Assembly (NCBI RefSeq): GCF_003397585.1
Contig: NZ_QJUV01000001.1
Location: 372,001 to 436,000 of the forward strand
Direction of reading: 5' to 3'
Length of the DNA stretch: 64,000 nucleotides
Source of the DNA: Gardnerella piotii
Lineage (GTDB): Bacteria > Actinomycetota > Actinomycetes > Actinomycetales > Bifidobacteriaceae
Under the pieces are notes generated by a model. It was not told the DNA's origin. It saw only the letters and a program-made list of their open reading frames with translations, and did not search any database. This document shows, piece by piece, positions 35,560 to 44,881 of this stretch. Position 1 is the stretch's first letter; each line of letters begins with the position of its first letter. The position numbers and the translations under genes were made by a program.

Positions 35560-36520
35560 TGTTATTGTTGTTGGCGATGCAAATGTAGATATTATAGTTC
35601 CTTATCCGCGATTTTTGAATGAGCAAAGAACTATTGTTAAGTATCCTGATGTATCTATTCAGGGTGGAGGTACTTCTGCCAATACTGCTGTTGCGCTTTC
35701 TAGATTAGCAGTTAATACATCTTTTGTTGGTTCTATAGGGAATGACCAATATGGTCGTTTTGTTTTAGATGATTTTGCTAAGGAAGGCGTTGACACAACC
35801 TATTTGCGCACGCATGCTGAGTTAAATACCGTTGGAGTGTTTGCGTTTGTAGATGAGTTTGGTGAAAGGTATTTGTGGGGCTGGCCAAGAGAGAGCCAAT
35901 CCTTTAAGGTGCTAGATCTTGATGATCGCATTATGAATGCTGTTAGAAACTCTGATTGGATTCATTCTTCTGGTATGTGCCTTGTGTATAACACTTCTGC
36001 AAGAGATTCCATTACGCGCATATTTAGAGAGGCTTATAATCTCGGAATTCCTACTTCATTCGATTTGAATTTACGAGTTGATAATGGCGTATTAAATCCT
36101 GATTTTTATGATGCTTTGATGGGAATAATGCCATATGTAACTCATTTATTAGGTTCTGGTCCAGACGAGTTTTCTTATTTAGGAGATGATACATGGGAAA
36201 ATAATGCAAAAGATTTATCTGTTAACGGACGTACAGTTGTTGCAAGAGATGGTGCGAACGGTTCTATAGGATTTAAGAATAGTAGCGTTATATCTGCTCC
36301 ACCGTTCAATGTTGATGTTGTAGATACTATAGGTGCTGGCGATATTTATAACGCTGGTTACATAAAATCTATGTTGGATTGTTCTAATATTGAACGATCC
36401 TTACTGTATGGGAATGCTGTTGCTGCGTATTCAGTAGCGCATAAAGGTGCTAGGAATTCTCCTAATATCAATCAAATTAATGAATTTTTGTTGCATTATG
36501 ATGTAAAAACTTTCAAATAA
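35552..36520 (+). CDS. PfkB-family sugar or nucleoside kinase
   Basis: 322 aa, ribokinase fold. Substrate motif GGGTSANTAVALSRLA and ATP/catalytic motif DTIGAGDIYNAGY are intact, in contrast to the regulator's kinase domain. It probably phosphorylates ribose released by the nucleoside hydrolase, or a nucleoside itself. Last gene of the tightly coupled block with the ECF genes. Confidence 0.88.
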   Translation: MHNVIVVGDANVDIIVPYPRFLNEQRTIVKYPDVSIQGGGTSANTAVALSRLAVNTSFVGSIGNDQYGRFVLDDFAKEGVDTTYLRTHAELNTVGVFAFVDEFGERYLWGWPRESQSFKVLDLDDRIMNAVRNSDWIHSSGMCLVYNTSARDSITRIFREAYNLGIPTSFDLNLRVDNGVLNPDFYDALMGIMPYVTHLLGSGPDEFSYLGDDTWENNAKDLSVNGRTVVARDGANGSIGFKNSSVISAPPFNVDVVDTIGAGDIYNAGYIKSMLDCSNIERSLLYGNAVAAYSVAHKGARNSPNINQINEFLLHYDVKTFK

Positions 36521-36596
36521 CAATTGAGGTTATTGATTAATAAATAATGCAATAAATAATAAGTTACCAAACAATATGATAAGGAAGTCATTAATA

Positions 36597-37580
36597 ATGA
36601 GTAATAAAAAGAAAGTAATTTTGGATTGTGATCCAGGTCATGATGATGCATTTGGAATAATGATTGCGGTTAAGCATCTTAATGTTCTAGGAATTACAAC
36701 AATTGGCGGCAATAGCCCATTAGAAAATGTGACGACTAATGCAATTAAAATTCTTGAAGTTTTAGGAGAGGCAGATAATATTGGTGTTTACCCTGGGCAT
36801 AGCTGTCCTATGGTTGCGCCTCTTGTTACTGCGCCTCAATTCCACGGTGTTACTGGTTTAGATGGTCCAGTTCTTCCAGATCCTGTTCATAAGCCACAGA
36901 ATAAGCATGCTGTAGATTTTATTGTTGACACAGTTATGAGCACAGATGATGTAACTCTTATAGCTACAGGTCCGTTAACAAACATAGCATCTGCAATAAA
37001 TAGAGAACCTAGAATTGTTGATAGAGTCAAAGAAATATGCATCATGGGTGGGTCTGTTACTTTTGGAAATTGGACTCCATCGGCAGAATTCAATATTTTT
37101 GTTGATCCAGAAGCAGCATCTAGAGTGTTTAATTCTGGAATTCATGTAAAAATGACTGGAATTAATTTAACTCGTCAATGCGATCTTAAAGCAGAGCATG
37201 TTGCTAAATTTAGGCAAATTGGAACAAAAGCAGCAATGTTAGCTGCTGATTTAACTGAATTCTTTATAGGAACATGTGCTGAAGAAACAAATCTAACAGG
37301 CGCAACAATGCATGATGCTTGTGCTGTAACATGGGTTGCTTTCCCTGAACTTATTAAGGCTGTGCCAATGCATATTGACGTTGAGCTTGATGGAAAGCTA
37401 ACAAGAGGAATGACTGTATGTGATTACAGACATCTACGTGGCGAAAATCCAGCTGTTGATTTAGAGCGTACTCCAACTATGGAGCCAAGAGGTAAGGAAC
37501 CTAACGCAGAAGCAGCTCTTGAGCTAGATTTCCCTGGATTTGTAGATATGCTTTACAAGACTCTTGAAAGTTATAACTAA
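36597..37580 (+). CDS. Nucleoside hydrolase (IUNH family)
   Basis: Splits nucleosides into base and ribose, 327 aa. The N-terminal Ca-binding LDCDPGHDDAFG is intact, with VTLIATGPLTNIA and MGGSV...PSAEFNIFVDPEAA in the substrate-binding region and a late Asp in MHDACAVTW. The ATG at 36597 has AAGGAAG nine bases upstream; a 7-residue longer start at 36576 lacks one. Base specificity cannot be read. It sits 77 bp after the kinase gene, so the operon probably continues. Confidence 0.93.
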   Translation: MSNKKKVILDCDPGHDDAFGIMIAVKHLNVLGITTIGGNSPLENVTTNAIKILEVLGEADNIGVYPGHSCPMVAPLVTAPQFHGVTGLDGPVLPDPVHKPQNKHAVDFIVDTVMSTDDVTLIATGPLTNIASAINREPRIVDRVKEICIMGGSVTFGNWTPSAEFNIFVDPEAASRVFNSGIHVKMTGINLTRQCDLKAEHVAKFRQIGTKAAMLAADLTEFFIGTCAEETNLTGATMHDACAVTWVAFPELIKAVPMHIDVELDGKLTRGMTVCDYRHLRGENPAVDLERTPTMEPRGKEPNAEAALELDFPGFVDMLYKTLESYN

Positions 37581-37660
37581 TTTAGTTTTAGAAACAGTAT
37601 TAAGAAGCGCTATTTAGAAACATTGTTCATTATTAACAATCTATAAAGAAAGGGCTTGGG

Positions 37661-38374
37661 ATGAGGTATAAATTAATCCTTTGGGATTTTGATGGAACCA
37701 TAGCCAGTACAAGCGAAGACGTGTGGCGTTCCATAAACTATGCCGCATGCGCTTGTGGGTCTAAGCTTCCTGAAGGATTTATATCTAATAGTTCTAATTT
37801 GAGTAAGTCAACATTAGAAATATTTAAGTGCCTCATCCCATATCCTGGATTTGAATTTTATAAAAAATTCGATTCAGATATTAGTAATCATTATAGGAAT
37901 TTAAATAATTTTCATAGTACGCACATGTATGCGGGTATTGCTCGGCTTATTTTGAAACTTAAAAAATGCGGAGTAATCAATGCAATAGTTACGAATAAGC
38001 CATTGGATGCATTGGAAAAGATTTTGAATATAAAAAAATGGATTGAGCTATTCGACAGTTGGATTTCTCCAGATTCTTTGTATTCTGAATCGAAAGTTTA
38101 TATGAGCAAGAAAGAAATGATTTCTTTAATGATTAGTAAATATAATATTAGCCCTTTTGATTGTGTATATATTGGAGATTCCTATAGCGACGTTGAGTCT
38201 TCTAGAGAAAATTGTGTTGATTGTATTGCTGTATCTTATGGAGACGGTGAAATCTCTGCATTGAAGTTGGCCAGGCCAAAGTATTTAGCTAACTGCGTAA
38301 ATGATATTTCTTCAGTTCTATTTTCTTCTGATATTGCAAATGAAGAAAGAAACTCTTTGTTGGAGGTTCAGTAA
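37661..38374 (+). CDS. HAD-superfamily phosphatase
   Basis: 237 aa. Motif I LWDFDGTIAST (nucleophile Asp and acid Asp), motif II Thr in IVTNKPLDAL, motif III Lys near SESKVYMSK and motif IV YIGDSYSDVESS are all visible. It resembles phosphoglycolate-phosphatase-type HADs. The likely substrate is a sugar phosphate made by the operon's kinase; that is inference. AGAAAGGGC precedes the ATG. Two bases separate it from the dehydrogenase gene. Confidence 0.87.
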   Translation: MRYKLILWDFDGTIASTSEDVWRSINYAACACGSKLPEGFISNSSNLSKSTLEIFKCLIPYPGFEFYKKFDSDISNHYRNLNNFHSTHMYAGIARLILKLKKCGVINAIVTNKPLDALEKILNIKKWIELFDSWISPDSLYSESKVYMSKKEMISLMISKYNISPFDCVYIGDSYSDVESSRENCVDCIAVSYGDGEISALKLARPKYLANCVNDISSVLFSSDIANEERNSLLEVQ

Positions 38375-38376
38375 TC

Positions 38377-39582
38377 ATGATTAATAATTTTGATCTTTGT
38401 ATTGGAACTAAGTTTGTGTTTGGCAGGAATGCTCAATGTAAAGTTGGAAAAGAATTAAAAGATAGAGGTGTATCTAAGGTTCTTCTTCATTATGATGAGG
38501 GAGAATACCTTTCACATATTCTTTTTGATATTAAAAATAGTTTGCATAAATACAATATTGATTTTGTTGATCTTGGTGGAGTTGAGCCAAATCCTAAGCT
38601 ATCGCTAGTTAGAAAAGGTATTGAAATTGTAAAAAATAATTGCATTGATGGCATCGTTGCAATTGGAGGTGGTTCGGTAATTGATTCTTCTAAAGCTATA
38701 GGTATTGGAGCTGCTGGTAATTGTGATGTATGGGATTATTTTACTGGGTTTGCGAAAGTAAAGTCTAGTTTGCCAGTGTTTTCTGTGCTTACTTTGCCTG
38801 CGTCGGGTAGTGAATCAAGCAAAGTAGTGGTTATAAATAATGACTCTGAGCATCTTAAGCTGCTTATATCTAATACAATAGTCAGACCTGTTGTTGCTTT
38901 TATGAATCCAGAACTAACTCTTAGCGTTCCAGCATATCCAACAGCATGCGGAATAGTAGACATGTTTAGTCATATTTGCGAAAGATATTTTAGCGATGAT
39001 AACGATTTCGGGGTAGTGGATTCAATGTGCGAGGGAGTTCTGCGCACTCTAATTTCCATAGGTCCGCGCTGTTTGGAAAATTTGGAAAACTATGATTTGC
39101 GTGCGCAGATTATGTGGATTTCAACAATTGCTCAGAATAATACTTTTAGTATTGGTCGCAATGAAGATTGGTCTACGCACACGTTAGCGAATGAGATTAG
39201 TGCTCTATATAACACTCCTCATGGTGCAACATTATCTATAATCATGTGTTCATGGATGAAGGTCGCTTCTAGCAAGAATGCTAAGAGATTTGCTAGATAC
39301 GCAAAAGAAGTGTTTGGCATTTCTACTGAAGCAAATGTTAGCACTGTAGATAGTGAATCTTATTTAGCAAATAAGGGAATTTTGGAAACTGAAAAGTTTT
39401 TCAAATCCTTAGGTATGCCTACGAGTTTTGAAGATGCTGGTTTGCCGAAAGATGGAATCGATAAGATGCTGAGTCAAATTGAGTTCTTTGGTGAAGATAA
39501 TTCTATAGGTTCCGTTGCAAGGCTAAATCCAGATGATTGTAAAAAAATATATCAGCTTTCTATGCATAGGGAAATCTGTTAG
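38377..39582 (+). CDS. Iron-containing alcohol dehydrogenase
   Basis: NAD(P)-dependent oxidoreductase, 401 aa. The cofactor loop is IAIGGGSVIDSSKAIG. Metal ligands are visible as Asp and His in VDMFSHICERYF and two His in THTLANEISALYNTPHG. It resembles the butanol dehydrogenase/YqhD branch. It may reduce an aldehyde or ketose from the sugar end-product and regenerate NAD(P). Coupled to the HAD gene. Confidence 0.9.
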   Translation: MINNFDLCIGTKFVFGRNAQCKVGKELKDRGVSKVLLHYDEGEYLSHILFDIKNSLHKYNIDFVDLGGVEPNPKLSLVRKGIEIVKNNCIDGIVAIGGGSVIDSSKAIGIGAAGNCDVWDYFTGFAKVKSSLPVFSVLTLPASGSESSKVVVINNDSEHLKLLISNTIVRPVVAFMNPELTLSVPAYPTACGIVDMFSHICERYFSDDNDFGVVDSMCEGVLRTLISIGPRCLENLENYDLRAQIMWISTIAQNNTFSIGRNEDWSTHTLANEISALYNTPHGATLSIIMCSWMKVASSKNAKRFARYAKEVFGISTEANVSTVDSESYLANKGILETEKFFKSLGMPTSFEDAGLPKDGIDKMLSQIEFFGEDNSIGSVARLNPDDCKKIYQLSMHREIC

Positions 39583-39742
39583 AAAATTCGTTTTTTAATG
39601 GGTTATTGCTGATTTAGCTGATTTATAAGTAAATGTTGTTGACATAAGTCAAATGAAGATTTGTGCCAGCGATGCTGCGTCAAAAATATAGGCGTGGCAA
39701 AAATATTCCATTTAATTGGAAGAATAGAAGAAAGGAATAGCC

Positions 39743-41188
39743 ATGACTAAAGTTGAAGTCAGTGAGCGAACTAATGGCATTCCAGTTCCTGAAGAGGGAA
39801 CTGAAGAGTTCGCAAAAATGAATAAAATGGCAAAAGTTGCAATTCCTGTTGTGCTCGCTATTTTTACTCTTGGCGTATTGCAGCAGCAGGCTTTTGGAAT
39901 GATTTACGTAAATATTGGAGACCAGCTAAAACAAGCAAACCTTGCTCCATTAATCACGTCTTTGCCAGGAATTGTCTTGGGTATTGTGTGCGTTATTTAT
40001 GGTTCGCTTGGTGATTTTGTGTCGCTAAAGAAGATGATGACATTAGGAACTGTTGTGTTTGTTGCTGCATCGGTTCTTGGATGCTTTGGTCATCTTAATA
40101 TTTGGATTGTAATTATTGCTAGGATTTTACAATCTGCTGGATGGCAAGTTTCTGGCTCTATATTCTTGGTGCTGGTTTCTAAGTATGTAGAAAAGAAGAA
40201 GCGAGTTATTTGGTACGGAATATTTGTTGCAGTATTCCGTGCTGCTGCCGCTTTAGGTGTGTTCCTTGCAGGATATATGACCCTAGTTGATTGGAGAATT
40301 CTGTTTGGCATTGGCGTGTTGGCAGTGTTCTTGCTGCCAGTATTGCGTAAGAATCTGCCAGATGAACATTGCAAGGGCGCAAGGATTGATGTTATTGGCT
40401 TTGCGCTTATAGGTCTATTTGCAGCATCTGTAACTATGTTCTTTACAGATATGAATTATTTCTGGCTTGCTGCTTGCGTGGTGACGTTAATCGCATTTGT
40501 TGTTTATATAAATAAGGCTAAGAACCCATTCATTACACCTAAGATGCTTACAAATCCAGCATTTGCAATGACTATGGTTGTAATCTTTGTTGGATACTTC
40601 TTTAGCTACACTTTGAATGCAGGATGCAATGCTATTGGATTAAATGTTTATAAGATTGATTCTTCCCAAGTGTCTAATTGGCTTGTTTGGTCAATCATCT
40701 TAGCTGCGATTATGGGATTTGTTGCTGGTCCTATTATTCAAAAGATTGGACGCAAAGCTTCGGTAATTCTTGCTCTTGCGTGCATGGGATGCGGCTTGAT
40801 TGCGATAGCTATTTTGATTCCTGCAGGCCAGGTTTGGGCGCTTGCTGTTGCTCCGTGCATCTACTACTTTGGCACTTCATTCTTCTACCAGCCAATTGTT
40901 GATACTGCAACTTTGACAGTAGAACCTGAAGAATCTGGTAGAGCTTTAGGATTTAATGATTTGCTTCAAGCTATTACTGGTTCGATTGGTGTATCGTTAT
41001 TCGGACAGCTTATGGCCAATGGCTCGATGAGCGGAGGATCTATGTTTGGAACAGCAAGCGGCCTTGCTTCCACATATGCAAACGTGTTTATGATAGGCGG
41101 AATTATCGTTCTTGCAGCTATGGTTATTTTCATCTTCTCTATGAAGATGATTTATAGCCATTCGCACGTTGAGAAAGATGAGGCGTAG
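39743..41188 (+). CDS. MFS transporter of the nucleoside/riboside locus
   Basis: 481 aa, about 14 helices. The helix 2-3 loop is GSLGDFVSLKKMM and GRKAS-like IGRKASVI occurs before helix 9. The architecture is close to DHA2-type permeases. AGAAAGGA precedes the ATG. A 160-bp gap with TTGACATAAGTCAA separates it from the dehydrogenase gene, so it may have its own promoter. It could export a base or sugar product or import a substrate; direction is unknown. Confidence 0.85.
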   Translation: MTKVEVSERTNGIPVPEEGTEEFAKMNKMAKVAIPVVLAIFTLGVLQQQAFGMIYVNIGDQLKQANLAPLITSLPGIVLGIVCVIYGSLGDFVSLKKMMTLGTVVFVAASVLGCFGHLNIWIVIIARILQSAGWQVSGSIFLVLVSKYVEKKKRVIWYGIFVAVFRAAAALGVFLAGYMTLVDWRILFGIGVLAVFLLPVLRKNLPDEHCKGARIDVIGFALIGLFAASVTMFFTDMNYFWLAACVVTLIAFVVYINKAKNPFITPKMLTNPAFAMTMVVIFVGYFFSYTLNAGCNAIGLNVYKIDSSQVSNWLVWSIILAAIMGFVAGPIIQKIGRKASVILALACMGCGLIAIAILIPAGQVWALAVAPCIYYFGTSFFYQPIVDTATLTVEPEESGRALGFNDLLQAITGSIGVSLFGQLMANGSMSGGSMFGTASGLASTYANVFMIGGIIVLAAMVIFIFSMKMIYSHSHVEKDEA

Positions 41189-41320
41189 TAGAGTTAGGTA
41201 TTGTAGTCAGGTATTTTAGTAAATAAATTATTTATTGCCGTATTTAACTGTAATTGTTATGTAATTGTTAAATTGCAGAGTATTAGGCATTGTTGAAAAT
41301 TTTAGAAAGGTTTATAAGTA

Positions 41321-41360
41321 ATAAAAGCCGCAGTGGATTTTTCGTTGCGGCTTTTATTTT
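41321..41360. terminator. Bidirectional terminator between MFS and SGNH genes
   Basis: ATAAAAGCCGCA pairs with TGCGGCTTTTAT and is followed by TTTT. It lies in the 303-bp gap, which otherwise holds the CTACAAAATGCGGAA and GGCAGGTCGG repeat motifs (41,380-41,445). Confidence 0.85.
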
Positions 41361-41379
41361 GTTGCTTAATGCGCTGATT

Positions 41380-41445
41380 ATAACTACAAAATGCGGAAGA
41401 TTTGCGGTTTCATGTAGTGTGTTTTCGCTAAGGCAGGTCGGAGCG
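41380..41445. repeat. Copy of the CTACAAAATGCGGAA...GTAGTGTGTTT element
   Basis: CTACAAAATGCGGAA, then TGTAGTGTGTTTT, then AAGGCAGGTCGG. The same order of motifs is found at 4572-4790, with hairpins inserted between them there. Confidence 0.65.
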
Positions 41446-41491
41446 ACTACATAAACCTGTAATGCATACTTTCTTTTTTGATTGTCATCCT

Positions 41492-42676
41492 TTACATCAA
41501 CTGTTTTATTTTATTGATTAAGATTTGCGCAGCATTTTTATGTGCTATTTTTCCAGGGTGACTGCATGCGCCAAGATTATTATCGCTAGTATTTTGTAAT
41601 TCAATATAGAATATTTTCTTGTCGCTCGTTTTATTGCAGAAATCATTAATGGATTGTTTAATAAGATTCTCCAGCCTATTTCCAAGCATCCCATAGCACC
41701 AAATTATTGTTGAGTCTGGGTTAATCTTTCTAACTGTTTCTAATAGGTTATTTACGCCGTTTTTAACTATCTTTGCAGACTCATTATCTAAGAAGTCATT
41801 TTCGCTTGAGTTTAGAGCATTTTTATCTAAACTTAACTTGAATTTTTTATGCGTTTTCGGGTCTTCCCACTCGTTTGCAAGGCAAGCTGTGGCGTCGTTT
41901 GTTCCAAGATTTATAACAATAAAATCAGTGTTGATTACTGGTTTATAGCTATCGTTGCAACCAAATTCAATGTTTCTCCCTTGAGCAGGTTTACAAATTT
42001 TTGAGTATATATTTGTTAATGTGCAATTAGGATTATTTTCGCAGTTGCAAACTATTCCCCAGCCTGCTTGAGATATTACGCTAAAATCTGCATTTAAGGC
42101 GTCTGACACTATTCTAGGGTATCCATTCCAAGCGCTAAAAATGGCAGAGCAATATTTCTGTATACTCGCATTCGCGCATGCTCCTTCTGCGCTTGTTATA
42201 CTGTCTCCTATAAATTCAAGGGTTAAAGATGGTTTTTCTGGATTCCTAAAAGTTCCATCATATATGACTTTTTCTATAACAAAAGTTTGGGTTGGGTCTT
42301 CGTGCATAAACTGTGTTTCTTTTAGCAAACGTATTTTATGATATTTGTTATCTTCTAAATCGTTAGACAATTGGATTAAGTTAATGCCATTGTTAAGTGC
42401 TTGTTTGCTTATTTGGCATCCATCTATGTCTACGCTTACCCAAGGTTCATATTGTGTGTAAGATGACTCAATTACAAGTTTTAGTGAGTTTCCTGAATAC
42501 AAAAATTCAACGCCGCTTCCAGTCCAATAAGTTGAATAGTATTTTTTGTTTCCACAAGGATTTTTTACATTATTATATCTTCCTAAAACTCTATGTTTTA
42601 CATCGAATATGTTAGATATTTTTAATCCAGAGTCTAGAATTGCTTGTTCGTTGATTGAGCAGTTTGTGTTATTCAT
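41492..42676 (-). CDS. SGNH/GDSL esterase, CE2-like
   Basis: 394 aa without a signal peptide. An N-terminal beta-rich region (about 30-150) is followed by an SGNH hydrolase domain: block I FIGDSITSAEG (Ser), block III LGTNDA and a late His in SHPGKIAH. The two-domain order resembles carbohydrate esterase family 2 deacetylases. It probably removes O-acetyl groups from imported sugars inside the cell. ATG 42676 is chosen because AAGG lies just upstream; 42688 is an alternative four codons earlier. Same strand as the hexosaminidase. Confidence 0.82.
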   Translation of the reverse strand: MNNTNCSINEQAILDSGLKISNIFDVKHRVLGRYNNVKNPCGNKKYYSTYWTGSGVEFLYSGNSLKLVIESSYTQYEPWVSVDIDGCQISKQALNNGINLIQLSNDLEDNKYHKIRLLKETQFMHEDPTQTFVIEKVIYDGTFRNPEKPSLTLEFIGDSITSAEGACANASIQKYCSAIFSAWNGYPRIVSDALNADFSVISQAGWGIVCNCENNPNCTLTNIYSKICKPAQGRNIEFGCNDSYKPVINTDFIVINLGTNDATACLANEWEDPKTHKKFKLSLDKNALNSSENDFLDNESAKIVKNGVNNLLETVRKINPDSTIIWCYGMLGNRLENLIKQSINDFCNKTSDKKIFYIELQNTSDNNLGACSHPGKIAHKNAAQILINKIKQLM

Positions 42677-42751
42677 AAAAGCCTTCATCTTGTATTTATA
42701 ATTTTCATAAAATAGTCATAGGATAATAAACAGTAATAAAAAGTAATATAT

Positions 42752-44782
42752 TTAATTGGAATTTTTTAGCAGCCAATCTATGTGCCAATCAAAAACTTGT
42801 CGAATCCTGTACAAGTCTGCAGATTTTCCTATAGAATTCCACCTATTTGCATATTGAACAAACCAATTGTTTATAGTCTGTACAAAGTAAGCTACTTGGT
42901 CTTTGCTTATTTTACTGCTGCTATTTGAATATTCTGCGCTTGCGTTAAGAATATACAATCCAAGGCTGTTAAGTATTTGCTGGCCTTGAATGCTTAAAAT
43001 TGTTGTGTTTATAAAGTCTTTATTTATTCTTTCTTTGAGTGTGTAGCATTTGGAGCAAGAGTACGTTTTATAAAGATCATTTATGCATTTGTACAATGTG
43101 TTGTTGTATTTTTCTGCATTTAATATTTGTTGATTTCTATCAGTCAAAAACTGTTTTCTTGCTTCTTTTAGAGATATGTCTTTTTTGAATCCTAATAAGA
43201 ATAAAACATCTTTGTTTGAATTGCCATTATCATCAAGCTCTTTAAACTGCACCGCGTCTGACCAGCTAAATGCTTGTGAGTGTGATGATTCTTGAAGAAT
43301 ATTGCATAATTGAGGGCAAACATTATCAGTAAGAATATTGCTTATATCTTTTAATAAGGTATTTAGCGAATTGATATCTGCAAAATCGTGTTCTACATTG
43401 TTTTTACTTATCTTGCTAGATCCCCATGAGTATTGAGCAGTCATAATCAAATAAGGCAAAGAGAGAATTGGGTCATTTATATGACCATAATCTCCCCAGT
43501 CTGTGAGTAATAATCCACAAGCATTATTTTTGTGAGCATATTTACACATTTTGGATATGTTGCTAATTGCACAATCAAAATCTGGTATTAGCCTATTCCA
43601 TGTTTGTGTTCCAGGGCATACGTATTGCTGTGCGTTTTGATTACGTATTAATTTAACACTATCTTCTGTAACGTTTGCTGCATAATTCCAGTTTGCAAAA
43701 ATAACATTTTTTGGAATGGCGCATAACATATTTGGATGTTTTAATGCAATATCTGCATACATTATTGGCTGTGATCCTATTTCTTGTAACGTATTGCATA
43801 ATTTTTGAACGTAAGATGAATATAGGTTTGCTACGCCATCTTTTTGCGCAATTTCTTTGCTTTCTCCGCAGCCAAGATCAAAGGTTTCATCTGCACCAAT
43901 GTTGAATTTATTTGATCTAAATAATGCTGCATAATCTTTAATTCTTTTACTTATGAATGGTATTGTTTGTGGGTTTACAGGATTAAATGTGTGATGCAGC
44001 ATTCTTTCTACAAAGCTAAACGGCCTTTGTGATTGGCTAGGGAATTCGCCAAGATTTTTATAAGACGTACTTCTTAAAACTTCGTACATATGACCAAAAG
44101 TTGCCATAGTAGGAACAAGCTCAATTCCTCGGTTGTAGCAATATTCGTCCAGTTCAATAATTTCACTGCATGTAAGTGGGGTATGCTTAATCCACGATTC
44201 AATAGTATTTTCTAAATCAATAGTATGCTCAACATAAAGCTGTAGTTGGTTATATTTGTATAAGCACAATTGATCTACCAAAATCTTTAGCCAAGAAAGC
44301 TTAGGTATTCTACCTCTTGAAACGTCGTAAGAGTATGCTCTGACTGGTATTTTTGGAAAGTCTTCAATTTCTATTAAAGGCATACTTGTTCCAAATTGTT
44401 TAATTAACTGTCTTATAGTTTGTATTGCAAAACAAATACTCTGAATGTCTTTAGCTTCTACAGTGATTATTGCACGATTTATTCTTGGTTGATTATTTGC
44501 TAATGACGTATAAATTTTATATTCTTGTGCGCAAAGATCTTTGTTTATTGATACATTTATGGCGCTTTTATAGCCATCCCCGTAGCTAACATTCCAATCA
44601 AAATTAAATTGATTTTTTAAGTCTACGCATAACTGTTTTCCAGCAGTAGTAATTCTTGTATCTGGTTTAATATTTTTGAAACTAATATAGCTTGACTCTG
44701 GAAGAGTTGTGGAGTCATTTCCTGTAATTTCTAATTTTTGTGGATAAGGCACAAGTATGATTGTTGATTCTTTTATATCCAT
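42752..44782 (-). CDS. GH20 beta-N-acetylhexosaminidase, cytoplasmic
   Basis: 676 aa. An N-terminal GH20b-like domain (about 10-140) is followed by the catalytic barrel. The catalytic Asp-Glu pair is in FNIGADETFDLG, and the barrel start is VRAYSYDVSRGRIPKLSWLK. The C-terminal 250 residues are helical. There is no signal peptide, so it should act on oligosaccharides brought in by the ABC importer. It releases terminal GlcNAc or GalNAc by substrate-assisted catalysis in this family. Flanked by the esterase and the ROK repressor. Confidence 0.9.
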   Translation of the reverse strand: MDIKESTIILVPYPQKLEITGNDSTTLPESSYISFKNIKPDTRITTAGKQLCVDLKNQFNFDWNVSYGDGYKSAINVSINKDLCAQEYKIYTSLANNQPRINRAIITVEAKDIQSICFAIQTIRQLIKQFGTSMPLIEIEDFPKIPVRAYSYDVSRGRIPKLSWLKILVDQLCLYKYNQLQLYVEHTIDLENTIESWIKHTPLTCSEIIELDEYCYNRGIELVPTMATFGHMYEVLRSTSYKNLGEFPSQSQRPFSFVERMLHHTFNPVNPQTIPFISKRIKDYAALFRSNKFNIGADETFDLGCGESKEIAQKDGVANLYSSYVQKLCNTLQEIGSQPIMYADIALKHPNMLCAIPKNVIFANWNYAANVTEDSVKLIRNQNAQQYVCPGTQTWNRLIPDFDCAISNISKMCKYAHKNNACGLLLTDWGDYGHINDPILSLPYLIMTAQYSWGSSKISKNNVEHDFADINSLNTLLKDISNILTDNVCPQLCNILQESSHSQAFSWSDAVQFKELDDNGNSNKDVLFLLGFKKDISLKEARKQFLTDRNQQILNAEKYNNTLYKCINDLYKTYSCSKCYTLKERINKDFINTTILSIQGQQILNSLGLYILNASAEYSNSSSKISKDQVAYFVQTINNWFVQYANRWNSIGKSADLYRIRQVFDWHIDWLLKNSN

Positions 44783-44881
44783 GATTAATGCTTCTTTGCT
44801 ATTTTTGTTTAAGTTTTATCTTTTAATACATACAATATGATTAAAGATTTTTATTGGTGAATATTGGTATATTTTCGTATA

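Noticed and set aside
29524..41188. Interpretation of the ECF locus as queuosine salvage
   Set aside because: Nucleoside hydrolase and ECF genes fit, but no radical-SAM lyase, tRNA-guanine transglycosylase or other queuosine gene is present.
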